This document shows, one piece after another, positions 15,098 through 23,603 of a stretch of 32,680 nucleotides of DNA. The notes beneath the pieces are model-generated. The model had not been told where the DNA came from. It saw nothing but the letters and a program-made list of their open reading frames with translations, and did no database searches. Position 1 is the stretch's first letter. The number at the start of each line of letters is the position of its first letter. A program made the position numbers and the translations under genes. Origin of the DNA: Vibrio penaeicida (GTDB lineage Bacteria; Pseudomonadota; Gammaproteobacteria; Enterobacterales; Vibrionaceae); the NCBI RefSeq assembly GCF_002933855.1, contig NZ_BFAQ01000067.1:1-32680 (forward strand), written 5' to 3'.

Positions 15098-16366
15098 TTA
15101 ACTAAATACTGGGGGCTCTTTGCGTTTTCTTGCGTTAGGTATTTGTAGCAAGGCAAATACGACAATGGCATAGAGCATCGCCCATCCTAAGCAAGCAAAT
15201 ACCAGCACACATAACACCAAAGATAGCCACGCCAAACCTCTCGACACACCAGTAAGTAACTTCACTGCTGATAGCATTGCAAGAAGATAGATCAAGACGA
15301 AAATTCCATTTGCCAGCTTGACAAACATTTCCAAATCCAGCCCAACTAATCGACCAAAAAGCAGTGATAGCAGCAAGGTAACACTGATAACGTATGTCGC
15401 GTTGGCAGGTACTCCTCTGGCAGAAACTTTGGCTAGTTTTCCTTCTGGCTTGTACTGGCGAGCTTGGCTCCAAAGCATGCGAGATAAGCTTTGAAGGTAA
15501 AGGTTAACACTGGCAAAACAAGCTAGAAACGCCACGATGCTAATAACAATACGGCTGCTTTCGCCAAACAGGTGAGCTGTAATCCACGGTATTGCGCCCG
15601 TTTCCATTTCTACAGTGCCGTAGGCATGGAATTTCAGCACAACAACAGAACATGCCCAATAGGTTAGTCCTGCAACAAAGCATCCTAAAATGATGGCGAT
15701 AGGAAAATCTCTTTCTGGGTTCTTAAATTCTTCCCCCATGTGTGCAAAAGCTTCAATACCCACAAAGCACCAAAACATAACAGCGAGTGCAGAACCAACA
15801 GAAACCCATTCAACTGAAGAGAAAGAAGGCATGGTGAGGTCGGAAGGTTGAACCTCACCTTGCCAAAAAAACAGGATGATCAAAGTGAACAGGCAAAGCG
15901 CAATCAGTGTTTGGAGTTGAGAAGAAGATTTGCTGCCCATTAGGTTTACGCCAAGCAGCAGTGCTACGGTAAAGCACTCTGCAACAAATTGAGATTGCAC
16001 CACTTCTGGTAGCCAAGGCTTTGCAAAACTGGCTGCGAGGGCGACGGCTGCGGGAACACCAACGGGGATGACCGACAAAAATAACCAGGCGACACTTCGT
16101 TCTAGCTTCGCATTGAATGCCAGCTTAACAAAGTGTGCGGTTCCTCCCGCATTTGGGTGGCGGCGACCCAGCAGGGCAAAAGTTAACGCTATAGGGCAGA
16201 TAGCTGCAAACAATATAACCCACGACCAAAGTGATGACTTTTCTGCAATGCCTGCCGTAATGGCTGGGATCATAAACAGACCAGTGCCAAGCAGAGTAGT
16301 CGATAGCTGTCCTATACCAGAGATAAGGGTGATTTCTTTTTTGAGTTCTTGCACTGTTTCGTCCAT
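15098..16366 (-). CDS. yjeH: YjeH-type L-methionine/branched-chain amino acid exporter
   Basis: APC-superfamily inner-membrane transporter. In E. coli YjeH exports methionine, leucine, isoleucine and valine. Resemblance runs along the whole protein: GIGQLSTTLLGTGLFMIPA at the N-terminus, HPNAGGTAHFVKLAF, WLFLSVIPVGVPAA, VMFWCFVGIEAFAHM followed by EFKNPERDFP, and ACFASVNLYLQSLSRMLWSQ. The length (422 aa from ATG 16366) matches E. coli YjeH (418). An upstream in-frame TTG at 16390 would add eight residues. Neither start has a clear ribosome-binding site. The gene is divergent from an Lrp/AsnC-type regulator gene, which probably controls it in response to amino acids. Confidence 0.88.
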   Translation of the reverse strand: MDETVQELKKEITLISGIGQLSTTLLGTGLFMIPAITAGIAEKSSLWSWVILFAAICPIALTFALLGRRHPNAGGTAHFVKLAFNAKLERSVAWLFLSVIPVGVPAAVALAASFAKPWLPEVVQSQFVAECFTVALLLGVNLMGSKSSSQLQTLIALCLFTLIILFFWQGEVQPSDLTMPSFSSVEWVSVGSALAVMFWCFVGIEAFAHMGEEFKNPERDFPIAIILGCFVAGLTYWACSVVVLKFHAYGTVEMETGAIPWITAHLFGESSRIVISIVAFLACFASVNLYLQSLSRMLWSQARQYKPEGKLAKVSARGVPANATYVISVTLLLSLLFGRLVGLDLEMFVKLANGIFVLIYLLAMLSAVKLLTGVSRGLAWLSLVLCVLVFACLGWAMLYAIVVFALLQIPNARKRKEPPVFS

Positions 16367-16572
16367 GAAGATGAATTGGTTTATACTCAAACGCTTGAGA
16401 CCGTTCGGGTATGTAGACCTGACTTAATTCCAGACTATATTCTTTAAGCTCAATATACATCTGGCAAAATGACGAAACACTCCGTTAAAATGACACTTTT
16501 AACAGACACTTTGTATCGGTAGTTCAATTCCTAACCGTTTAAAGCAATCAAATAATAATAAAGGGAATACCA

Positions 16573-17010
16573 TTGGATAAATTTGATAAGGAAATCCTGT
16601 CGATTTTGGCGCAAGACGGTAGGCGCTCAGTCAGCGATATTGCACGCGAGGTGAACCTGTCTCGTAGTGCCGTAACCTCCAGAATGAAGAAGTTAGAAGA
16701 CGATGGTGTCATCTTAGGATACCAAGTAAAAATCGCCGCGCCAGATGCCTCTCTTAACGCGTATATTGCACTTTACTTCGATACATCAAGAGCTGAGCAC
16801 AGTTGCGATACATATGGCGCTAAAGTGGCTGATATTCCTGAAGTTAAATGGGCACACGCCATTAGTGGTGAAACCGATATGATGGTTTTTATTGAAGCGC
16901 CAAGCATGAAACGATTGAATGAAATTCGTGATGAACTTCAGGCATTACCCCACTTGAAGCACTTAATCACGCATACTGTATTAACGGAATTTTTCAACCG
17001 CCGCTTTTAA
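16573..17010 (+). CDS. Lrp/AsnC family transcriptional regulator
   Basis: A 145-residue one-component regulator: an N-terminal winged helix-turn-helix (about 3-60, with DGRRSVSDIAREVNLSRSAV) and a C-terminal AsnC/RAM ligand-binding domain (about 65-143). Such proteins assemble into octamers and bind an amino acid. The start codon is TTG at 16573, preceded by AAAGGGA about 7 nt upstream; no ATG lies nearby. Divergence from yjeH points to control of that exporter, and probably autoregulation from the shared 206-bp region. Confidence 0.88.
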   Translation: MDKFDKEILSILAQDGRRSVSDIAREVNLSRSAVTSRMKKLEDDGVILGYQVKIAAPDASLNAYIALYFDTSRAEHSCDTYGAKVADIPEVKWAHAISGETDMMVFIEAPSMKRLNEIRDELQALPHLKHLITHTVLTEFFNRRF

Positions 17011-17025
17011 TACGATGGGTAATTC

Positions 17026-17073
17026 CCACGCCGGTATATGCCCAATTAAAAACATCCAAATTAAACGGCGTGG
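17026..17073. repeat. Inverted repeat between convergent genes
   Basis: CCACGCCG (17026-17033) and CGGCGTGG (17066-17073) are perfect inverted copies separated by 32 AT-rich bases, lying between the ends of the Lrp-type and MocR-type genes. It may act as a weak terminator. There is no U-tract directly after either arm. Confidence 0.3.
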
Positions 17074-17078
17074 AACCA

Positions 17079-18500
17079 CTAGGTATTGAGGAGTTTTGCG
17101 GTCAAATTGGCGAACTCTGTTAATCCATCTTGCCAGCTTTTATTGGGTTTAAATCTTGCAAAACTTAACCTAATGCAATGGTCATATTGTTTAGTAGCCG
17201 TGAACAGTGAGCCAGGAAATAGGCTTATCTTGCGTTCTAAACAGGTTTGATAAAGTAAATCGCAATTCAAACGCTTTGGAAATTCAATCCAAACAATATA
17301 GCTGCCATTAGAGACGTTCATGGAATACTGATTTTTAAGGCAATCATGAGAGTCCAATGCTTGCGTTAACCAAGGAATAAATAGCTTTTGTTTTTTGGCG
17401 TAATGCCGACGAATTTTCATCAAGTGCTGGCGGTATTTTCCTGTCGACAAAAACTCACCAATGGCTGCCTGCATTAAATTCAGCGATCCCATGTTGTCGC
17501 TAAGTAAGCGCTTTTCGATAACGGCTCTGTGTTTACCTGCGACAATCCACCCCAACCTTAAACGTGAATCCAACGTCTTAGATAAAGAACTGCAATACAC
17601 GACCCGATCTTTGGTATCCAATGCCATAAGAGATGGCAAGTGCGTATCGAAGTACAGTTCGCCAAAGACATCATCTTCAACAATAGGAAGCTCTCCTGTG
17701 ACGTCAAGAAGCCGCTTTCTTGCTTCCAAAGGCATCACTGAGTTGGTGGGGTTGTTAAAGCTTGGAGTGACGAGCAAAGTCTTAATGTCCCACTCCTTTT
17801 GAGCGGTGACCACCGCGTCAATATCAATACCAGTCACTGGATGGCTTGGGATCTCGATGACTTTTAGTCCCAGAGATTCCATTAAAAGTAAATTACCAAA
17901 ATAACAGGGAGACTCTACGGCGACGATATCCCCCCTAGAAGTTAAGGCTTGCAGGCATAAGCTAATGGCTTGCTGCGCCCCGTGAGTGACCAAGATATCC
18001 GTTTGTGAGCAGTTGATTTCGTTGTCTAAACAAAGCTTTCTGAGCTGATCAACGAGCTTGTCATTGCCTGGGGGAAGTTGATAGTGACAAGGAATATGAG
18101 CTTGGTAGCGACTTTGGCGACCTATCTCGGCGTAAAGCGAACGAATGGCAGGGAAGTCGATGTCGGGGTGCGCACAACCCGCTGGCATTAGATGATCACC
18201 AAGCGGCGTTTTTAAAATGGACTTGGTTTTAGACAGTAAATCGACATAACCGGGCGCTTCAATGTGGGCATTTAATGACGGTTCAGACTCACCTCGAACT
18301 CGGTATCCAGAACGCGCTTCGGCGTACAAAGTTCTGGCCGCTTCTAATTCTTGATAGGCACGAATTACAGTATTTCGCGATACTGAAAGTTCCAGACTTA
18401 GGGTTCTAATGGACGGGACTTTTTCCCCCGTTATCCATCTATTTTTAGCGATTTTAGTATGCACATACTCAATAACGTCTTGATACTTTTTACTGCCCAT
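17079..18500 (-). CDS. MocR/PdxR-type transcriptional regulator (GntR helix-turn-helix fused to aminotransferase fold)
   Basis: Dimeric regulator using pyridoxal phosphate in an aminotransferase class I fold as sensor. N-terminal GntR winged helix (about 5-72, with EKVPSIRTLSLELSVSRNTVIRAYQELE), a linker, then the aminotransferase-like domain. The PLP-binding lysine is in SSLSKTLDSRLRLGW. Other family features are THGAQQAISLCLQAL and TPSFNNPTNSVMP. At 473 residues it has the usual length. It is divergent from the EamA transporter gene with 96 bp between, which contain three direct repeats suited to MocR binding, so it probably controls the transporter and itself. The effector could be an amino acid or amine that reacts with PLP. 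Confidence 0.9.
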   Translation of the reverse strand: MGSKKYQDVIEYVHTKIAKNRWITGEKVPSIRTLSLELSVSRNTVIRAYQELEAARTLYAEARSGYRVRGESEPSLNAHIEAPGYVDLLSKTKSILKTPLGDHLMPAGCAHPDIDFPAIRSLYAEIGRQSRYQAHIPCHYQLPPGNDKLVDQLRKLCLDNEINCSQTDILVTHGAQQAISLCLQALTSRGDIVAVESPCYFGNLLLMESLGLKVIEIPSHPVTGIDIDAVVTAQKEWDIKTLLVTPSFNNPTNSVMPLEARKRLLDVTGELPIVEDDVFGELYFDTHLPSLMALDTKDRVVYCSSLSKTLDSRLRLGWIVAGKHRAVIEKRLLSDNMGSLNLMQAAIGEFLSTGKYRQHLMKIRRHYAKKQKLFIPWLTQALDSHDCLKNQYSMNVSNGSYIVWIEFPKRLNCDLLYQTCLERKISLFPGSLFTATKQYDHCIRLSFARFKPNKSWQDGLTEFANLTAKLLNT

Positions 18501-18515
18501 TTATAGTTTTACCCA

Positions 18516-18530
18516 ATCTGTACCCATTAA
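18516..18530 (+). promoter_or_regulatory. Candidate MocR operator, repeat 1
   Basis: ATCTGTACCCATTAA, the first of three direct repeats with the shared core CTGTAYC in the 96-bp region between the MocR-type gene and the EamA gene. It lies 16 bp from the regulator start codon. Confidence 0.55.
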
Positions 18531-18539
18531 GTTAGGTTT

Positions 18540-18554
18540 AACTGTACCTTTTTT
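18540..18554 (+). promoter_or_regulatory. Candidate MocR operator, repeat 2
   Basis: AACTGTACCTTTTTT, second copy of the CTGTAYC core, in the same orientation, starting 24 bp after repeat 1. Tandem direct repeats are typical of MocR regulators, whose head-to-tail DNA-binding domains contact two or more copies. Confidence 0.55.
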
Positions 18555-18558
18555 GAAT

Positions 18559-18573
18559 ATCTGTATCCAATAA
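18559..18573 (+). promoter_or_regulatory. Candidate MocR operator, repeat 3
   Basis: ATCTGTATCCAATAA, third copy, starting 19 bp after repeat 2 and ending 23 bp before the ATG of the EamA gene. This position would overlap the transporter's promoter or transcription start. Confidence 0.5.
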
Positions 18574-18596
18574 AGTAAGAAAAAAAGGAGAAAGTC

Positions 18597-19508
18597 ATGC
18601 CGTTAAGTCTTATACCGTGGATATTTGTTGTGTTGTGGGCATCAGGTTTTGTTGGATCTAAATTGGGTTTACAGTTTACCGACCCAGCCACTTTGTTAAC
18701 CATTAGAACAGCATTGAACGTTTTAGTTTTGGGCGTGTTAGTGGTGGTGCTTAAGCGCAAGGCTCTTAGCCCAAGTAAAACATTTCACGCCTGTATTTCA
18801 GGGCTTATGATTCATGGTATGTACCTCGGTGGCACCTATTCGGCGATTAAGCTAGGAATGCCAGCCAGCTTGAGTGCTTTATTGGTGGGGCTACAGCCCA
18901 TTCTTACAGCGGTTACTTTGGTCGCGGTCGGAACCACCTATTTGCGCTGGCGTCAGTGGCTTGGCTTAGCGTTAGGCTTGGTCGGTATCTTTTTGGTATT
19001 ACATGGAAAAATGGAATGGGTAGATGCGACCAATAAAGGATGGGCGTTTTTCTCCATTACCATCGCTTTGATTGGAATAACTTTCGGGACACTCTATCAA
19101 AAGAAATTCTGTAACGGGACAGACTTAGTAACCTGTGTTACTTGGCAATATCTTGCTGCGTTGGTTGTGTTCGCATTCACTGCCTACGCCTTTGAACCGC
19201 TCGTTATTCATTGGACACCGACATTTGTCGCAACACTTGCGTGGTTAGTCATTGTGCTTTCTGTATTGGCGGTATTGTTGCTGCTCTATATGGTAGAGCA
19301 TGGCGAGTCTGAAAAAGTGGCGTCCGTATTTTATTTGGTTCCTCCTGTTACCGCTGTGCAAGCTTGGCTTCTGTTTGATGAGCGCTTTGATTTCATCGGT
19401 GCTCTCGGGTTTGGCTTTGCTGCGTTAGCTGTTTACTTGGTGGGCTTGAAAAGAAAACAGTCAACCGCTCCCTTAGATAAAAGTAGTGCACCCAAATTGG
19501 CTTCCTAA
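18597..19508 (+). CDS. EamA/DMT-family transporter
   Basis: Inner-membrane protein of 303 residues with about ten hydrophobic helices arranged as two EamA repeats (about 5-135 and 145-290), the standard drug/metabolite transporter design, usually an exporter of amino acids or other metabolites. AAGGAG lies at good spacing before the ATG. The repeat 1 segment MPASLSALLVGLQPILTAV and repeat 2 segment YLVPPVTAVQAWLLFDE are typical. Substrate is unknown; the divergent MocR-type regulator suggests an amino- or keto-compound. Confidence 0.9.
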   Translation: MPLSLIPWIFVVLWASGFVGSKLGLQFTDPATLLTIRTALNVLVLGVLVVVLKRKALSPSKTFHACISGLMIHGMYLGGTYSAIKLGMPASLSALLVGLQPILTAVTLVAVGTTYLRWRQWLGLALGLVGIFLVLHGKMEWVDATNKGWAFFSITIALIGITFGTLYQKKFCNGTDLVTCVTWQYLAALVVFAFTAYAFEPLVIHWTPTFVATLAWLVIVLSVLAVLLLLYMVEHGESEKVASVFYLVPPVTAVQAWLLFDERFDFIGALGFGFAALAVYLVGLKRKQSTAPLDKSSAPKLAS

Positions 19509-19554
19509 ACGATGCATAATTTAGTAACGTCAGACCATCTAGTAGAACAGGTGG

Positions 19555-21156
19555 CTAAGGATCAGGGCTCGTATCGTAACTAAGACCTTGGAATGTCACC
19601 AGTCTCAACATATAGGGGTCTAGTGTTTCTTGTATAACTTGATCGACGTCGTTTTTTAGCTGTTCCAAATCACTCTTATTTTGGCTGATGTTTTGCTCAA
19701 GCAATGACTTTTCATTTTCCAATTTAAGTCCAGCATCTATTGTATTGATTAGATTTGACCAATTTGCTAATCGGCTGCCGTCTCCTTGCGAAAACAACGC
19801 AGGGTCGGCTTCTAATTGGTTTTTCCAGTAGTTTCTCATGTCTGATAGCTTACCAATATTTCCACTTTGGTGAGGTTTACATAGACCGTTGCCATCTCTA
19901 ATTTTTTCATTTTCAGAGGAACTTACTAGTGATTTGCAAAGGTCAGTCCGTGATTTGTCCACTTTATCTTTCTGGTTTGCTAATTTGTTGTTCAATTCTT
20001 CACTATTATCTAAAGGCTTTCTTTCTTCTATTTCACCTTTTTTCTTGGCGTAATTCTGCTTAATGTTTTCAAGGGTAGAAATAATTTCTTGCCTTAGGGA
20101 TGCAACTTGCTTTTCTGATATATTGTTCGATGTGCTGGCTGAATCACCGAAAGCAATACTTTCTGCGTACGCTGCAAACCGCTTAGATTTTTCAATGCTG
20201 TCTAACGAAATGGATGACACATTCCCAGCCGCGAGTTTGGTGGCCGTAGAGAGTGCTTGAAAGGAAAGGTCTTGGTATGCGTTTAACAAATCTTCGGGGT
20301 TGGAGTCAAAACTCTTTAGCGACCAGTTGCCTATTTCATCTTTCACAAACGCGGTAGCGACGTTCCCCATACCTGAACTATGGACATGGTTGATCCGCTG
20401 CCAGTATTGTTCATTTAACAAACCATCAGCCATGTTAGGTTTCGCAAAACCCGTTCTTCTCCCGTAGTCACATTGCCAATTATTGGTTTTTGGATCGGTT
20501 GAGTGGTAGCAGTACTCGATAAATAGAGAGGGTGAAGCTTCAGCCAAGTATGCGCTCAAGGGTAGCAAATGACGATCTTCTCCTTTCATTTGTTGTAATA
20601 GCAATTCACTACGAGCAAGCAAACTTCGAGCTATTAAAGCCATGTGTTCAGCGTTTTCTATCTCTGTAGATGATGTTGTGGTTTTTATGGGATGAGGTTT
20701 TTTATTGTCTTCTTTCTTTATTCCCTTTTCAGTAGTCGTTTTCGTAGCTTTTATCGATGTTCCAGTAATGGTTTGGGCAACCGTGTTAGTGGTAACCTTT
20801 TTACCATCATCGACTGTGTTTGTGACCATCCTATTTGAGCTTACGCCTGGCCACAATGCTCTAGAATAGATGTCCTGAAGCACTTTGCTAGCGCAATTTG
20901 CATAGTTTTCTAGTTCTGCTTTTGAAGCTGTAGTGAAAGCTTGAGGCGTAAAAGACGACGCACACAATCCTTCCAATGAGCTACGTAGAACCTGTATTTC
21001 TTGCCACTGCACTTCTTCTGATTTGGATAGGGGACCTTGGTAAACGTCTACTTCCACTTCCATAGAGCTTCCTTTGTACGGGTTAACGAAGGTTTTTACA
21101 GCTACACAGCCCGAAAGTGCTGTGATTACAGAGAGTAAAGTAATTAGCTTCATCAT
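19555..21156 (-). CDS. Uncharacterised coiled-coil lipoprotein (large partner)
   Basis: Function not recognised. A lipoprotein signal is clear: MMKLITLLSVITALSGC with acylated C17 and Val at +2, so outer-membrane sorting is expected. The mature N-terminus carries a KGSSMEVEVDVYQGPLSKSEEVQW segment, then a Thr/Lys-rich low-complexity stretch (about 120-165), a middle domain with WQRINHVHSSGMGNVATAFVKDEIGNW, and two long charged coiled-coil regions (about 345-400 and 475-515) separated by a cysteine-containing loop. Start at ATG 21156, 7 nt after AGGGAG; a TTG two codons upstream is too close. It is downstream of a second lipoprotein gene by 18 nt in the same direction. Base composition looks more AT-rich than the neighbours. 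A structural or envelope-complex role is possible but not shown. Confidence 0.8.
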   Translation of the reverse strand: MMKLITLLSVITALSGCVAVKTFVNPYKGSSMEVEVDVYQGPLSKSEEVQWQEIQVLRSSLEGLCASSFTPQAFTTASKAELENYANCASKVLQDIYSRALWPGVSSNRMVTNTVDDGKKVTTNTVAQTITGTSIKATKTTTEKGIKKEDNKKPHPIKTTTSSTEIENAEHMALIARSLLARSELLLQQMKGEDRHLLPLSAYLAEASPSLFIEYCYHSTDPKTNNWQCDYGRRTGFAKPNMADGLLNEQYWQRINHVHSSGMGNVATAFVKDEIGNWSLKSFDSNPEDLLNAYQDLSFQALSTATKLAAGNVSSISLDSIEKSKRFAAYAESIAFGDSASTSNNISEKQVASLRQEIISTLENIKQNYAKKKGEIEERKPLDNSEELNNKLANQKDKVDKSRTDLCKSLVSSSENEKIRDGNGLCKPHQSGNIGKLSDMRNYWKNQLEADPALFSQGDGSRLANWSNLINTIDAGLKLENEKSLLEQNISQNKSDLEQLKNDVDQVIQETLDPYMLRLVTFQGLSYDTSPDP

Positions 21157-21174
21157 TTTCAATCTCCCTATCCC

Positions 21175-22305
21175 TTAATTCTCTGAACTAGTGTTGGCAT
21201 CTTTAAAAGACTCAATAAGTGCATCCAGTTTGTTTTCCCATTCCTCTTTTGATTTGAGGTAGGTATTTTGCGACTCAAGTGCTCGCTGCACTTCTTGCTG
21301 AAACGGTTTTTCATTGAGTCGAGTTTGATTGTGAGCCTGTGTCATTTTTTGAGATAGCTTTGTCATTGTCGATATTAGGGGGGCTTCCGACGTATACATG
21401 GCGAGCAGTAATCTTTCTTCTGGATCGAAATGTTTCCAACCTTCTGGACCGAGAATTAAAAAGCCATGATTTCGGGAAAAACCAGGAGGGCAATCGGTGC
21501 GCGTATACATTAGACGCTCTAGTTTTTGTCGATGTGCATCCCTAGTCTCTTGGGTCAGTTTTGGAATAAATTGGTCGTTGAAAGGGGTGAAGCTGTTGAG
21601 AAGCATATTGTTTTGTAGACTATTTTTAATATCTTGATCCAAACTTTTGAATTCGTTTAAATCTTTTATATTGTTCAAATCGTCATTGGTTAACTCGTAG
21701 GGGACTTCAATTACATGACCATATAGGAATTTGAATATTTCATTTCGTGCGTTTTCAAGCAACCTAAGTTGGCTGGTGTATGAATCAATGAGCGTTTGAT
21801 TGCTTTTCGTTTTCTGCTGCTCTTTATCTCGTTTTTCTGCGATCGTTTCTATTTCTTTATTAATAGTGGATAGCTTAGTTTGCTGCTCATTTGTGGTATT
21901 AATATTGGCAGTGTTACCAACTGAAGCTGTTTTTATTTCTTTGCTGGTTTTATCGTATATGACGTTGGTGGAGAAAGGGTCAATTTGGCTAGCTAGCAAG
22001 GTTCCTGCTTCAAATTTAACCTGATTCCAAGGGTGCGCTTTACCAGTAAGTGTAAACCGATACAGGGTGTCGCTAAGCATGTAACCTTCATTGGGAGTGA
22101 GTACTGTATGCTTTACATTATTTAGTATTTTGGGCTTTGGAGGTTCACAAGAGTTTATGACTCGAAAAAAGTAGTTAGTTTTAAATCGAACCCATTCGTC
22201 TTTATTGTTTGGCTGATTCCCCTCGCGCCACTTCACATTAGACGACATGCATCCTGTTAAGAAGATCGCACTAAGAACAATTGAAAATCTCATTTTGTTG
22301 AACAT
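21175..22305 (-). CDS. Uncharacterised coiled-coil lipoprotein (small partner)
   Basis: Function not recognised. Lipobox LTGC with acylated C19 and Met at +2 (outer-membrane type). The mature chain has an N-terminal domain of about 100 residues with a CEPPKPKI segment and YRFTLTGKAHPWNQVKFEAGTL, a long charged coiled coil (about 130-185), a segment with MYTRTDCPPGFSRNHGF containing a second cysteine, and a helical C-terminal tail. The start at 22305 (376 aa) is set by GGAGG 5 nt upstream; the ATG at 22317 overlaps that ribosome-binding site. It is the first gene of a two-gene unit with the larger lipoprotein, which suggests the two products act together. Composition is AT-rich. Confidence 0.8.
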   Translation of the reverse strand: MFNKMRFSIVLSAIFLTGCMSSNVKWREGNQPNNKDEWVRFKTNYFFRVINSCEPPKPKILNNVKHTVLTPNEGYMLSDTLYRFTLTGKAHPWNQVKFEAGTLLASQIDPFSTNVIYDKTSKEIKTASVGNTANINTTNEQQTKLSTINKEIETIAEKRDKEQQKTKSNQTLIDSYTSQLRLLENARNEIFKFLYGHVIEVPYELTNDDLNNIKDLNEFKSLDQDIKNSLQNNMLLNSFTPFNDQFIPKLTQETRDAHRQKLERLMYTRTDCPPGFSRNHGFLILGPEGWKHFDPEERLLLAMYTSEAPLISTMTKLSQKMTQAHNQTRLNEKPFQQEVQRALESQNTYLKSKEEWENKLDALIESFKDANTSSEN

Positions 22306-22546
22306 CTCTGCCTCCATGCAATTCGTTCAAGTGCTTTGAGTTCCATCTAAATTGATTGAATATTATAAATTCTTGCTTATGTAGATTTGTGAACAATATC
22401 TAATAAATCATCAGAGTGTTAAATTTGTGTAAATTTATTGTGATTTCGTAAGCGAGGGTTTTTGTAAAGAGTAAAGAAGACTTGCAAGTGAACAGTGCTA
22501 AGTGAGAGAGTGACGCTGTAATTCAGACAACACAAAAGGATGAACA

Positions 22547-23161
22547 ATGACATTAAGCGTTTGGCTCTCTTTATTCGCTATTTGTTTACTGGGTGCCATG
22601 TCTCCAGGGCCAAGTTTGGTCACGGTATCTAAACATACATTAGCGGGTGGGCGTAAGAATGGTCTTGCGGCGGCATGGGCTCACGCGTTTGGTATTGGCA
22701 TTTATGCGCTGGTCACGATCATTGGTTTGGCGGTTGTTTTGCAACAGTCCCCCATCTTATTCAAAACCATCAGTTATTTAGGGGCGGCGTATCTCGCTTA
22801 CCTCGGGTTTAATGCTTTGCGATCTAAAGGTGGGGTCGCCGCTCGTTTAGAAGCTGGCGATCGTGTTTCTGTTTTCTCTTCTGCACGGGAAGGCTTTTTG
22901 ATTTCGATTCTTAGCCCCAAAATAGCTCTTTTCTTTATCGCTCTGTTTAGCCAGTTTGTTGCGTTGGGGAACGAGTTGATGAATCAAGTGGTGATTGTAG
23001 CGACTCCACTTATTGTGGATGGCTTATGGTATACACTCATTACTTTGTTGCTTTCCATGCCGCTTGTTATCGATAAAATTCGCCAGAAAGCGGTACTCAT
23101 CGATCGTATCTCTGGAGTTATCCTGATTGGATTAGCTATACGGGTTGTGTGGGTCGTTTAG
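22547..23161 (+). CDS. LysE/RhtB family exporter
   Basis: Inner-membrane exporter of 204 residues with about six hydrophobic helices and the family signature near the N-terminus (LLGAMSPGPSLVTVSKHTLAGG), then GAAYLAYLGFNALRSK and FLISILSPKIALFFIALFSQF. Members export amino acids such as lysine, threonine, homoserine or leucine by proton exchange. AAAGGA precedes the ATG. It is divergent from the lipoprotein pair with about 240 bp between. No regulator gene is adjacent. Substrate cannot be assigned. Confidence 0.9.
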   Translation: MTLSVWLSLFAICLLGAMSPGPSLVTVSKHTLAGGRKNGLAAAWAHAFGIGIYALVTIIGLAVVLQQSPILFKTISYLGAAYLAYLGFNALRSKGGVAARLEAGDRVSVFSSAREGFLISILSPKIALFFIALFSQFVALGNELMNQVVIVATPLIVDGLWYTLITLLLSMPLVIDKIRQKAVLIDRISGVILIGLAIRVVWVV

Positions 23162-23603
23162 GCTCACACTTTTTCATCTACCCGTCGGCAGATAATTCTT
23201 TCAGCTGCGCTAAATCCCTCCTCTTAATTTTCTCAAATCTCGGCACTATCGAGCTTTCAGCCTTATGTCAAATTTTAACCATTTTTTCCTGATTTGGTCA
23301 TATAACCTTAGTTTTATATATCTTTTAGCCTATCAAACTAGACATATATAATTTTAATTTCTGTAAATGTAGTCATTTTGGGTAAAAAAAGTGAATAATT
23401 CGGTTTGTTTTGCTTTACTGTAGTAGAAACTAAAAAAGCAGTAGAAAACTGCGCTGAATTTAAAGTTAATTGAGCTCTCTACCCAAGAGAGTCCAAATGG
23501 AATTAACTGATATTACACTTAGGTATTCTTAGACCAAGCTTTTCGGCCGAAGTTATGAATACCGTTGGTGTAGCATGGAGTAATGGCACTCAAGGAGGAA
23601 AGA
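23162..23603. other. Intergenic region with possible structured leader
   Basis: No gene seen. The half nearest the acetyltransferase gene has several inverted repeats: GCAGT/ACTGC near 23440, GTTAATT (23465-23471) with AATTAAC (23501-23507) enclosing CTCTC/GAGAG, and GGTATTC (23522-23528) with GAATACC (23557-23563). They may form stem-loops in the leader RNA. They match no riboswitch class that I recognise, and stems of this size could arise by chance in AT-rich DNA. Confidence 0.35.

Noticed and set aside
15135..15473. Minus-strand frame inside yjeH encoding 112 residues
   Set aside because: It is an alternative frame of a clearly conserved transporter gene, with no independent support.
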